From positions 26,150,303 through 26,214,302 of the forward strand of contig NC_087069.1 of assembly GCF_963678635.1 (NCBI RefSeq): a stretch of 64,000 nucleotides of DNA. The letters are read 5' to 3'. The notes below the pieces were generated by a model. It did not search any database. It had not been told where the DNA came from and worked only from the letters and a program-made list of their open reading frames with translations. The DNA comes from Symsagittifera roscoffensis (lineage: Eukaryota > Xenacoelomorpha > Acoela > Convolutidae). Shown here piece by piece: positions 12,401 to 23,308 of the stretch (position 1 is the first letter of the stretch; each line of letters starts with the position of its first letter). The translations under genes were made by a program, and so were the position numbers.

Positions 12401-15400
12401 AATTAAACAAGAACCGGTTATGGCAATTGGAAACAAGAGGTATAACCCTAAACGACAAAGTCAACATCAGAATAGAAGAAAGCAGTATGAAAACAAGAAA
12501 ACTCAAAGATCTAAAGGAAATCAAAAACAATGCACGAGATGTGGTAGAGTGTTTGGAGAAGGCCATTTGAAAAATTGCCCGGCAATGGGTAAATCGTGTA
12601 AGAAATGTAACAAACCCAATCACTTTGCTAAAATGTGCAGATCACAGCAAGTTAACGAAATCGCAAATGAAGATTCTAGTTCAGAAGAGGAATGCAATTT
12701 AATACAAAATTTCGATTCTTGTGATGAATTTGAGATAATGGCCTTGGAGGAAGATTTTACTTCCATCGAAAATGTTAGAAAATACATCAACAAACGGATA
12801 TCAGCGAATTTATCAGCGAATGTGTCCGAAGAGAAAAACAATGAAATGAAAGTGTCGACGGAGAAATTTGACAATATTGAGAAAATCGAGATTCGTAGAA
12901 ATCCAAAATCTCATCAAGTTAAAGCACCGAAGGCTTTAGTGAAAATTGATAGTCATATCTTGAATATGACTATAGACACCGGTAGTCCAGTATCACTTCT
13001 GAATTGGGCGACAACAAAACAATTTCTGGAAGGCCCTACGAATTCAAAATTTATTCCAGTAGAGAAGCAGAACCTGTCCGCGCAATTTGTGGATTACAAT
13101 AAACGACCTATTTTGATATTAGGAGCGTTAAAAGCGAATGTGCGTTCAGCGGGCTGGGAGGTGCTAGGGGCGATGCTACTAGTCACAGAAAGACGCATGC
13201 GATGCATACTGGGTCTGGATCTTAAAAGTAAACTGGGAACTCAGACCACTCAAAAAGCAGCCCCGACACGAAAATCCAGGTTCGACGTGCTACTGTGCGA
13301 GCAGTCAGAAGGTTGGAAACAAAAATTCTATAAAGAATTTAAAAATCTCTTTGATAGACAAGGGGAGTCAAAAAATCATACGGTGAATACAAAATTAAAA
13401 TATCCTTTATGTCCGATCCAAGAAAAAGGTAGGAGAATTCCTATACATATTCAGGATAAAGTACAAACTGAATTAGATAAGCTACTTTCGGAAGGACACA
13501 TCGAAAAGTTGGATAAAAGCACAAGCGATTGTTTTAATGCTCCAATTGTTATCACAGTTAAGAAAGACAACTCTATTAAGTTAGCTTTGGACGCAAAACC
13601 TATCATTAGACAACTGTATAAAAATGAATATCAGATGCCAAATGTGGACGAACTGATAGATGGTGTTAGCCAAATAATCACGGCAACATCGGAAGGCTCA
13701 CTGTATTTCACCGTGTTGGATTTAAAGTATGCCTACAGTCAAATAAGACTAACTGCGGAAACAGCAAAACAATGCAACTTTAACATCGTAGGGGGCCAAG
13801 CAACGGGAACATATAGGTTTTTGACAGGTTTCTACGGGCTGGCAGACATGCCCGCCGAATTCCAGAAAGCAATGGATAGAACATTAAACCATTCCAAAAA
13901 TACCTTTTGTTTCCTGGATGATATTTTAATCAACTCCAAGGGGAAAGCCACGGATCATGAGAAATTGGTCCGCGACGTGTTGCAAAAATTGAATGACGAA
14001 AATCTCGCATTAAAAATTACAAAATGTGAGTTTTTTCAGCCCTCAGTGAATTGGTTAGGCCATAATTTGTCGGCTGAAGGTATAATAACAAAAATTACGA
14101 AAACTGAAGCTATTGCAAATCTACAACCCCCTAAGTCATTGAAACAACTTATGGGTAGTATTAATTGAAACAATCGTTTATGGGTAGTATTAATCATTTA
14201 TCCAAATTCATCCCAAACGCGGCTAGTTTAACGGATAAACTTCGACCACTACTGAAAGAAGAAAATGAAAAAAAGAAAATCAAGAATGTGCGACTGCCAG
14301 TGAAAAAGTTTGAGTGGGAAGACCAACTTTCTGTAGTCTTTAAGGAAATCAAAAAGGCAGTAGCCAACATCGCTTTATTAAACTATTACGATCCATCTAA
14401 ACAAACCCGAGTAAAGTGCGATGCAAGTCACAGCGGACTAGGGGCTACTCTTGATCAATGGTCTGATCGGGATGAATGGGTACCGATTGCATTCGCATCC
14501 CGGTATTTAATTTCCCAGGAGATAAAATATTCTACTAACGAACTCGAACTGCTAGCAGTAGTTTGGGCTGTAGATCGCTTCAAACATTATTTATTGGGAA
14601 AAAAATTTGTTATAGCAACAGATCACAAAGCCTTAACGTCTGCCTTGGGGGAGCACAGATCGAATAAAACTTACCAATCCCGATTAACTAGGTGGTAGGA
14701 CCGATTACTACCGTACCATTTTAAAGTTATTCATATTCCAGGAAGGGATATGGGCATCGTTGATTATCTATTGAGAGAGCCCAATGGAAACCATGGCCAG
14801 AATCGGAATTAGATGAGAGATTTGTAGTGACTTCTATCAAAAGTTTTCACAAAGCACTCGACTGTTTGAGCAGTCGGCTTAGTGAAACAAACCAAAACAT
14901 TGACATCAATGTTCTAGAACATTCTGGTTTAAAGCGAGAAATTAACCACTGTAAAGACAGCTCATCACACGGTTGCTATGGTAACCAGTTTGTTCAAAAC
15001 TGGACAAAGCTCGACCGGAACGAAAACGGTCAAAGCTCACGTTTTCAAAAAGAACAGAGTCAAAAAAACACATTGTTCAAGATAGCTCACAAGAAACAGT
15101 CGGTCGAAAACTTAAAATTTACTACAAACCTAAACGATAAAAATTGCATTCAAATTTTCAAACATCCGGCGGAACTTACTAAAGCAGCGTTTATGAAAGA
15201 AATGGAAAACAACAAATCAGGAAAGTCGAAGAAGATAACAAACAAACAGAACGAAGCTCGGAGGGGGGACGAATTGACAGAACAGGTGACAGAAACTACT
15301 TTCTCCCGAACACGCATGGCGAAGAGAGGAGCAGCGTGCAGCAGGCAGGACTCAGATACGTCAGATTCTGATGTGCCTCAGGTTGAGTGAAGGACAGTAA

Positions 15401-18400
15401 AGAAATCATTCAAACCCAAAGAAATAACAGCGGGCAAAGTAGGAGAGACAAATCTAATGTCATTCTGGGATCTCATGGGGGCCGAAAAATCAGATAACCC
15501 GAAAAGTCTACTAGAACTTGAAGCAAGGACAATTCTGGAAAACAGGAACAGAAGTGAACAGGAATTGGTGACAAATGCCAAACCATCAATCATAGAAGTG
15601 GATCTTACCGTCGAAAGCCCGTCCGAAAGTCCAGAAGTCAGCGTGATCAAAAAGGAGAAAACGAATCACAATCCAGAAAAGACGATCCTCGCCAAGGGGA
15701 ATTAAGCACGGAAAACAGTCTGGACAACCTCACCAAATTGTTCGATAGGAGTCTGCTAGCAGAGTTGACTTCGGAGGATGCTTGGATGGATAGACTCCGA
15801 CGTGTGATCGAAAGAAACGATCGTCATAGTTTCGAGTTGATGGGTCCGTACACAAATCCTCTCTGGCATCAACTTTCTGTGGTGGATGACTGCATACTGG
15901 TGGACAACAGGCTAGCTGTTCCGGGGCAATTGCGCCAAGCAGTATTAAAGAGAATTTATCGCGGTCACCCAGCCCAGGAAGCTATGCTAGACGTTTCGAA
16001 ATACCTGTGGTGGCCGCATATGCACAAGGACATAGTCAACCTTGCGGAGGAATGCAGAAGCTGCACTCGCTATGGTAAGAATGCAAAGTACATCATTCCG
16101 AAAAACGCTACCAAACATCTTCCACTGCTTATGCAGCCGGGTCAGGAAGTTCAATTAGATTACGCTGGTCCACACGAAGAATATAAAGGAAAAAATATAT
16201 ACTTGCTGGTGGCAGTAGACAGGTATTCTAAGTTTCCATCGGTAAAAATCACTAAATCAACAGGGGAAAATCGTCGACGAAATTTCTTCGCTCATACATT
16301 GATATCCATGGTATACCCGAATCAATTCGAACCGATCAATTTTCCGGGTTTAAAGGCAAAACTATGCGAAAATATTGTTCTGACAATAACATTGAACAAA
16401 AATTCTGTCCAGTTGGAGACCATCGCGGATGCGGTTTAGTTGAACGTACTATACAAACAATCAAAAGAAGATTGGGAGTCATGTTACTAGATGAAAATGT
16501 AACATCAATAAAATAATGTCATAGCACAATACTTCGTGATATCCGGTGGAGTAAACAGAAAACAATACAAATGTCGCCCTTTGAAGCCCATTTTGGTAGA
16601 CTGCCAAAAACCGAATTCAAAATTCTAAGTGATAGATTTTTACGTAATTCTGATCATTTAGATAAACAACACCTGGAACATTCTGCGCTAACCGCCTCGC
16701 AACTCAAAAGGCGTTTTGACCAGTCTCGCGATAGCCTAAAAATTGTCCGAAAAGGACAAAACAGCAGAGAGGTGAGTCCTCTGTTTAAACAACAGGTTGA
16801 GTCGGCTGAGGATCCAACGAGAGCGCGGGCACTGATGGAACTTCTGGAAGCTAACGCCAGGTGCAATCAAACCAGACGAGATACATCTGCGAACGACTTA
16901 CGACGTACGGTGGAGGAGACAAGTACAATTAACCCCGAGCTACGAAAAGAGATGTTGTACTCGTGGAAACGTGGTTTTGTCGAGGACAAACCGGATGATA
17001 TAGTCAACCAACGTCAATCGTCACCTATCTTACTCAGAAAAGATGAGGGGCGGAAAAGCGGTAACGCTTTCACAAAGCCGCTGAAAGGAAAAGTAGTGAC
17101 AGAGACACCTTCTACGGTCAAAACATCAGCGGGGTCCATATACCGGAAGAGTGACATTGCCAAAGCTAAGGTTGCTGTGCAGGACAAAAACAATCATAAA
17201 CGCTCCCCAACAGGAGAAGAACCTAAAAAGAAGCAACAAAAACAGTCGCAACGGCAGTCCGATGATCAAGAGGATGATGAGAATAGTGGGTCTGAGGAGG
17301 ATATACTGCTAGAGCAGCGAAGCATAGATCCAGTAGAAGCGCAGCGAAAATTCCAGGACAACCCAACAGTGGTCACGTCAAAAGATATTCTACAAGGCGG
17401 TGGTTTGAATCTAGCGGTGAAAAGGGCCAAACCCAATATGGCCGGACCGTTCACTAAAACATCGAAATCAAAAGGATGTACAAGCGAGAAAACTAGACCG
17501 ACCAATTTACAGAGTAAATGTGCTGCCACGGCAGTCGAAGAAGAACCTCAGGCGTGTTCATCAAACTCAGCGGGAGCACCAAAGTCGACTTCTACACCTC
17601 ACATTAGTACAAAGAGTAGGAAAAAAATATCACGCAATACATCCCTAAACACAATCCTGGACACGTTTAACAGCAAAGATTTAACAGCAGCGGACTGGAA
17701 CCGTTTGGCTGATCAGGTCCTGGAGAGAGGAGTACAGCGCACGGCGGCGGATATCTTGCACTCTAAAGAAATTGTAGAAGAGCGGGAAGAATGTAATAAT
17801 CCTCCGGGGTTTTCGGACGAATCCGAAGTAGAAGAAACATCGGTTAGAAAAAGCGGGAGGTCGAAGAGAGGTCCGACTAGATACGGTAATCCTATTAAAC
17901 ATTCGGTAAGATCAATTTCGTATCATAACAATCTCTTAGATTTAAATCAGGCCGCACTTGAAGCATACCGAATAAAATTAGCAAATTTCAAACCAGATGC
18001 GTCGAATTCGGTGGAAACGAAATTTGGACTGCTAGAAAAACATCTCTTCAGAAGGAAGTTCGGCAGCGAGGCCCTCGACATTAATCGATCTTGGAACGCT
18101 GAGTGGCGGGTTCCTCTACAATTGATGAGGAACACGAAGAAAAAGACGGAAAATGAATTAGAAATTCAAATGCAACAAGAAAACCAAAACTCCTTAAACT
18201 GAGTATCAAAACTCCTATTCAATGTTATTAAAATTTGATAAAGTATTGTAAAATTTTCTAGGCTGAGCCGGGTATGTGGTACCGCAACTGCTACTGCATT
18301 TGCAGTAACCATGTTGTGGCCTTGACTCAGTTGGTCATATTGTTATCTATAAATTATATTATCTTATTATGTAAATCAAGGTCAATAATGTGTGACCTTT

Positions 18401-20763
18401 ATTGAGAGAAAAGAAGAGAGATTGACTCTCAGATCTGTGGCTCGGTGCACAGTTGAACACAGATAAGAAAACTATTAGAAAAACAACACGGTTTCAATCA
18501 TTAAATTAACTCTTCGAAACCAAGTCTATTTTCATTATAAACCTCAGAGGTTTTGTCAGTTATCACAAATACAGACATCTTAACTTCTGGCATTTTTTAA
18601 TTCTACCATTTTTGGAGAAAAAAGTTTTAACTAAAAACGAATTGAATAGAATACTATTTAAAACACAGAATGAAAAAGAGTCCGCATTAAGGAAGAATGT
18701 AATATCAGGTCCTGGAGAGAGGAGTACAGCGCACGGCGGCGGATATCTTGCACTCTTAAAGAAATTGTAGAAGAGGGGGAAGAATGTAATAATCCTCCGG
18801 GGTTTTCGGACGAATCCGAAGTAGAAGAAACATCGGTTAGAAAAAGCGGGAGGTCGAAGAGAGGTCCGACTAGATACGGTAATCCGATTAAACATTCGGT
18901 AAGATCAATTTCGTATCATAACGATCTCTTAGATTTAAATCAGGCCGCACTTGAAGCATACCGAATAAAATTAGCAAATTTCAAACCAGATGCGTCGAAT
19001 TCGGTGGAAACGAAATTTGGACTGCTAGAAAAACATCTCTTCAGAAGGAAGTTCGGCAGCGAGGCCCTCGACATTAATCGATCTTGGAACGCTGAGTGGC
19101 GGGTTCCTCTACAATTGATGAGGAACACGAAGAAAAAGACGGAAAATGAATTAGAAATTCAAATGCAACAAGAAAACCAAAACTCCTTAAACTGAGTATC
19201 AAAACTCCTATTCAATATTATTAAAATTTGATAAAGTATTGTAAAATTTTGTTGGCTGAGCCGGGTATGTGGTACCGCAACTGCTACTGCATTTGCAGTA
19301 ACCATGTTGTGGCCTTGACTCAGTTGGTCATATTATTATCTATAAATTATATTATCTTATTATGTAAATCAAGGTCAATAATGTGTGACCTTTATTGAGA
19401 GAAAAGAAGAGAGATTGACTCTCAGATCTGTGGCTCGGTGCACAGTTGAACACAGATAAGAAAACTATTAGAAAAACAACACGGTTTCAATCATTAAATT
19501 AACTCTTCGAAACCAAGTCTATTTTCATTATAAACCTCAGAGGTTTTGTCAGTTATCACAAATACAGACATCTTAACTTCTGGCATTTTTTAATTCTACG
19601 ATTTTTGGAGAAAAAAGTTTTAACTAAAAACGAATTGAATAGAATACTATTTAAAACACAGAATGAAAAAGAGTCCGCAACTTGCTGGTAGTTCCACGCA
19701 CACAGCCCCATGTTGATGAGATATCTGTCTAACATTTGGACAGACTACAACCCCGACCAGTACTCCAGACTGTTCTACGTCCTACTGGAAACAGTTCACA
19801 ATCATTGCCTGAGAAAAGGTTGTCTTACATTGTCTAACAACATGCAGTTTGCAATGCTTGTGCACCCCTCAGTATATGTGGATCGTCGAAATATGGAAAT
19901 GGGTGTCTTAAGGGCACGACAATTAACTTTTGATCCTGGCAGAGTTTTTATTATTCATGTATTTTGTTTCACAACATTCGACAGACTATTTGATAGATTA
20001 AAAACAGTTTTTATTGAGTTTTTAGGAAAAAATCAATATTTTTTCCAGAACTTATTTGAAAGCTTAATATTATTAAAATTAATTTTAAAAAATCGGAATA
20101 TTTTTTCCTGTAGTACTTATGTGAAAAGCTATTTGTAATAATGTTACTAGGAATCAATATTATACCTGAAGACGCATATGGTAAGCAGACCCAAGGCGTG
20201 GTGGAGTTCTGTGACGGTGTGAACATATTCGGGGTGAATGCGGGACTGTTTGAACCCTTCAAGACCACAGAAGCATCCGACACCATATTCAACGAGACAC
20301 ACGGGGAAGTATTCGAGTCTATTCTCAAAGCAAAAGGTAAAATAGCATCCGAAATACAAGGCTCACTGAATTTAAATTTTATACAATTCAAAGTAAAAGG
20401 TAATTGAATAAATAATGTTTGTGGTTATTGTCGCAGCATCCCATTTAGAACCTAACACGAAACTTGACAAACTTTTCTAACAATGTTTTTTTTTGTGAAA
20501 TTTCAAGAATAGTTTGCAATTTTTTTGAAGATATTTTTTTTTCAATTTAAATTCAAAATGCTATCAAGTTCTTGAAATCATTGTTGTTTCAAATCATTTT
20601 AACTTTTTGTAACCCATTTTAAGATCCGACGGTGCTGCACTATGCTGGGAACTCGAAAGGCCACTACAGAACCAAGATGAACGTGAGGGAAAGCGACTCT
20701 CTTTTTGCCAGGATGTTCAGGAAACACTGCCCATTCATTACACTCAAATATGAGTTCGTCTAA
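3495..20763 (+). CDS. A4GALT-like glycosyltransferase (Gb3-synthase / Gly_transf_sug family), nine exons
   Basis: Type II Golgi-type glycosyltransferase of the lactosylceramide 4-alpha-galactosyltransferase family. Proposed exons: 3495-3670, 3866-3905, 4233-4322, 5414-5486, 10415-10550, 10939-11080, 19692-19818, 20151-20336, 20624-20763. They sum to 1110 nt (369 residues; vertebrate A4GALT is about 353), and every junction agrees in phase. Residues 1-16 are a basic cytosolic tail, about 17-36 a membrane anchor (AILIALILNLLIFAVSQF), followed by a stem. NVFLIET then CTLESAAR (residues 95-99 ESAAR) match the family N-terminal motifs. SDIGRACLLWKFGGVYVDLD carries the metal/sugar-nucleotide DXD motif at residues 189-191, and ANGILKFHAHSPM follows. 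Introns 3 and 6 appear to use GC donors (AAG/GCAGGC and AAG/GCTCTT). Exon 2 and its exact ends are the weakest part; acceptor 4198 is an alternative start for exon 3. Acceptor substrate specificity cannot be read from sequence. Confidence 0.85.
5487..5934. other. Start of glycosyltransferase intron 4, unique sequence
   Basis: This AT-rich intronic DNA runs from the GTGAG donor at 5487 to the beginning of the satellite array. Nothing else is recognisable in it. Confidence 0.5.
5935..9915. repeat. 19-bp tandem satellite array with higher-order duplication
   Basis: About 4 kb consists of a 19-bp unit, consensus GTCGACCTGTGGGAGGTTT. Recurring variants are GTCAACC in place of GTCGACC, CCTTTGGAAAGGTTT and CCTTTGGGACGGTTTCT. 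The unit contains the SalI palindrome GTCGAC. Higher-order structure is clear: the pattern of variants from about 6073 recurs 1639 bp later (6082 against 7721), changing to 1658 bp after one extra unit (7218 against 8876). A block with CCTTTCGAAAGTTTTG occurs three times (near 6889, 7487 and 8547). Units decay at both ends, especially after 9700. Because 19 is not a multiple of 3, the array stays open in all three plus-strand frames and gives artefactual long ORFs with a 19-residue period. It lies in intron 4 of the glycosyltransferase gene. Confidence 0.97.
9916..10414. other. End of glycosyltransferase intron 4
   Basis: AT-rich intronic DNA between the satellite and the TTTTTTTAG acceptor of exon 5. 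No other feature was seen. Confidence 0.5.
11279..11571 (+). repeat. 5' LTR of the gypsy element
   Basis: A 293-bp LTR beginning TGTGGTACCGC and ending GTTATCACA, with TG...CA termini. The next bases (TGGCGCAGCCAGCAGG from 11572) begin with TGG and are the expected tRNA primer-binding site. The last A of the LTR is also the A of the gag start codon. Confidence 0.95.
11571..18202 (+). pseudogene. Gag-pol of the Ty3/gypsy element, interrupted in several places
   Basis: Gag and pol are in one frame from 11571. In order: capsid-like region; two zinc knuckles near residues 321-355 (the first an expanded CX2CX7HX3C, the second a canonical CX2CX4HX4C); aspartic protease with IDTGSPVSLL near residue 465; reverse transcriptase with LDLKYAYSQIRL and an FLDD active-site box near 13.9 kb; RNase H with KCDASHSGLGATL and TNELELLAVVWA; integrase with a zinc-binding region, QLDYAGP and a downstream conserved MSPFEAHFGR; then a long hydrophilic tail. 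Breaks: a short imperfect tandem duplication near 14.14-14.20 kb introduces a stop in the RT/RNase H connection, a stop follows at 14696-14698, more stops lie at 15388 and 15703, a frameshift falls in the integrase core near 16.27 kb and a stop follows it. The copy is not functional despite its nearly identical LTRs. Described only; no repaired version is given. Confidence 0.9.
18275..18567 (+). repeat. Middle LTR of the gypsy element
   Basis: A 293-bp copy of the LTR. It differs from the other two by what appears to be one base (G in TATTGTTATCT near 18342). It is the original 3' LTR or its duplicate and is followed by AATAC and host flank. Confidence 0.93.
18568..19267 (+). repeat. Duplicated host flank plus duplicated gag-pol 3' end
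   Basis: 18568-18686 repeats the host sequence found after the last LTR (19561-19680), with a single visible difference. After about 18 bp of unmatched sequence, 18705-19195 repeats the end of the gag-pol ORF (from about 17714), including its stop. An extra T in CACTCTTAAAG frameshifts the copy. The breakpoint shares ATCAGGTCC with the original ORF. This looks like a tandem segmental duplication after insertion, not a second insertion. Confidence 0.9.
19268..19560 (+). repeat. Distal 3' LTR of the gypsy element
   Basis: A 293-bp LTR, identical by eye to the 5' LTR, followed by the AATAC target duplication and host flank leading to exon 7 of the glycosyltransferase gene. Confidence 0.94.
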
Positions 20764-20889
20764 TTCAAGCTTACAACATTAGTTTTTTCTGGTTAAAAAA
20801 CTTTTTTCTCATTCAAACACATGAGGTTGGAATGCAATTGTTCCGACTTTTGAAGAAAGTGCGGAATAATTATGCGTGGGGTATTTTTT

Positions 20890-21340
20890 TTTTTAATTCA
20901 GTCAATTTTTGGCTTATTAACTAAGCGTTTTTGACGGATTTTTTCTACACCAACTGAAGGACATGGTTGTCTTGAGCTCAAACTTAAAAAGATACTTTAC
21001 CTGTGATTGTTTTTGTGAAGTTACCGGGGAATGAAAATTGTTACTTTGGTCAACTTGGGATAATTATTGCGCAATATATTGAGTTCTTTAAAATGCGTAC
21101 GCGGCGGCAAATTATTGCGCTTCAAATTGAATTGGCGCCAGCATATTAATAATAATAAAACAATACGAGACGCTAAATGCATCATTTACATTTTACATAG
21201 CGTGCGGGGAGACAAAATGAAGAAAAAAAGAAAGATTGTTTTTTTTTCAATAATTTTGTCAATTATTCAGGCAAAAAACTTTTTATAGGCTTAAAAGGGC
21301 TGTCGGAACATTCAAGACCTCGCCCTAATAGACGAGAACT
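20890..21340 (+). mobile_element. Degenerate Helentron-like element, 5'-truncated
   Basis: Diverged internal motifs of the family seen at 59.0-59.55 kb are present in order (GTTGTCTTGAGCTCAAA, ACCTGTGATTG, GCGTACGCGG). The 3' end shows GGGCTGTCGGAACATTCAAG, a damaged hairpin and GAACTCTTGTTTT. The 5' terminus is not recognisable. Confidence 0.6.
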
Positions 21341-22131
21341 CTTGTTTTGCATTGAGTACGGTATTGAGTAATTTAACCGTTACACTAAAGTATAAATTCA
21401 TTCAATTCAAATTTACGTTAATAATGTTTTTGGTAGAGCAATTAAGAACATATGATATTCTAATGTGTTTTCAGGATATATAAACGAAGTTTTTTTGTCT
21501 AATTATTTAATTACTAATCATAAAATTCCAAATTAAGTCTTTGACAAAATGCTAGTCATTCAGGTTTCATACAGTTTGCTAGTCTTAATAAGAAAACATT
21601 TTTCTTGTTTTCGCATCAAATTTGTTCTATTGTTAAGAATAAAAACTAAAAAATTTTTGGCAAAAATCGCAAGTTATACAATTTGCATAAATGGAAACTG
21701 TAAGACTAACTTTTTTTTGATGGCGACACCAAAAATTTTATACAATACTTTCGAAATTGAAAAAAAAACAGCTTTTTCAAGCGAAAAACGAAATTTGTGA
21801 TAAGACAAACGTTTAGCAGATTTCATTTTGTTTTGCATGCAACTTCTTTGGGCTCATAATTTAGTCCTGGATACACAAAAGTTGATAACTTTTCCGTTTC
21901 TCTGAAAAACTTGTTCGAATACGCTCAAATATACTATTTTTGTATTGCAAATGTTGGTATGCCCTTGGGTGATGATAGAGTAAATCAAATTTTCAAGTTT
22001 AGAAACGGACTAAATTATGAGATTCTTTTAGAGCGTTTGCCCCTATTTAATTATTGATATATTTTTTTTCGTAATGTTGCTTGTGTAAGACATCCTTATT
22101 GAGATCGTTTATATTGAATTGTACACGCAAG
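21341..22131. other. AT-rich non-coding stretch
   Basis: No sup­ported exon, RNA gene or clear repeat was found between the old Helentron-like copy and the candidate start codon at 22132. Confidence 0.45.
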
Positions 22132-23308
22132 ATGACTCGATCTGTGGTGATTCAAGCTGTTTGTAATTAGGTCCTCTGTCACTTGTGTTCAATTACGAAC
22201 ACACCCCAGAAACTTTTTGAAAAAATTATTTTAAATAAACACATTTTAGTTAATGGAAAAATGTATATCTAAAAGTTCTAAAAATTTCTGTAAAAGGACA
22301 ATAGAGTGGTAATTAATTAATCATTATTTAGCAAAGTGTTTAGCTGAAAAAAGAGGGGGAGATTAAGTTTTAAATTTTTTTGAAAAGGTCGATGAGCGTT
22401 ATGAAGACATCTATATAGGCCGTGTTGATTTTTTTCTATTTTTCAAGAAAACTTTTTTATAATTTTGTTACACTCGAGTATGATTTTTTTGGGATTTGCT
22501 TTTTGATTTCTTTTTGAGATCTAATTTGTGAAAAGAAAAACAATACCAAAAGTGTAAGCGGTGAAAAAAAAATTGACGCTCTTCTATTTTAATTTTTAGA
22601 TTTAAAAGCGGAGTAAAAAACACCTATTGATCCGGTTTTAATCCGATTTCAAATTAACTTCAGCTCATAAAAATTCAATTAAATAATGTTTTTATCAGAT
22701 CGATTTGTTAAAAAATAACTCATGTAAATCAAAAAGTGATTGTCTTCTTTAAAAAACATTTTCCTTTGAAACCTATTTAGTTTTTAAAGTAGGTTTCCTT
22801 CCCTTCATTGACAGTTTACCGACTATTTGGTGGATATCTTTGGTTATAACACAAGTAAGTGATATTTCTATCAACGAATTACGTGTAGCAAAAAACCGTC
22901 TATATATTTGATCTTCTCACTTCATTCTGAAAACTGATCACATAAACAAACTGACTATATTTGTACCTTGAAATTTTGTAGGCAAAATAAAGTTGATAGA
23001 TGATCATGTTCGATTTAGAAGCAAAAAATTAGTCAAACGGTTTGCTCATCAATTGGAAAGTCAGCTCAAGGATCATCATATTCCATGCTTTTTGGCTGAG
23101 GTTGAGGTAAAAATTCACCACCGATGTTCAAAAAATAGCTATTGAAAAAAATACTTAACATTTGAGCAGGAGCTTTACAGCAGATGTTTTCTGAGACTGA
23201 TTAGCTTGTATAATTGTTCTTTTTTTGGTTGGTGAAAAGTCAAATTAGAGCTAATTTAGAAATGACTTCGATGTCGATAAAACAGTTTTTGACAGCACAG
23301 GGTCTTGA
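22132..23308 (+). CDS. Small five-exon gene, candidate CENP-X/MHF2-like histone-fold protein
   Basis: Proposed exons: 22132-22146, 22815-22854, 22982-23106, 23170-23207, 23260-23308. They total 267 nt, or 88 residues plus stop, and all junctions are GT-AG and phase-consistent. The three middle exons have strong flanking sites (GACAG/TTTACC, CACAA/GTAAGT, TTGTAG/GCAAA, GAG/GTAAAA, GAGCAG/GAG). The protein core DYLVDIFGYNTSKIKLIDD followed by KKLVKRFAHQLE resembles the small centromere/Fanconi protein CENP-X in length (about 80 residues) and in the spacing of K-x-K-hydrophobic, D, and the hydrophobic helix ending K-x-F. It ends with an acidic tail NDFDVDKTVFDSTGS. Identity to known members would be low, so the assignment is a hypothesis from pattern and size. 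The first exon is least certain; its ATG follows directly on an AG. Confidence 0.5.

Larger units (their letters stand above)
11274..19565 (+). mobile_element. Ty3/gypsy-type LTR retrotransposon with duplicated 3' end, inserted in a host intron
   Basis: An LTR element lies in intron 6 of the glycosyltransferase gene. The 5-bp target duplication AATAC is present at 11274-11278 and directly after the downstream LTRs (18568 and 19561). Order: LTR (11279-11571), primer-binding site, gag-pol, LTR (18275-18567), 119 bp of host flank, a second copy of the gag-pol 3' end, LTR (19268-19560), host flank again. The 993-bp unit containing ORF end, LTR and flank is therefore in tandem. The first and third LTRs look identical by eye and the middle one shows one substitution, so insertion is recent. 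Without the element the intron would be only about 330 bp. Confidence 0.95.

Noticed and set aside
21549-21800. 83-codon plus ORF (MLVIQVSYSLLVLIRKHF...)
   Set aside because: Low-complexity hydrophobic translation of AT-rich DNA with no splice context.
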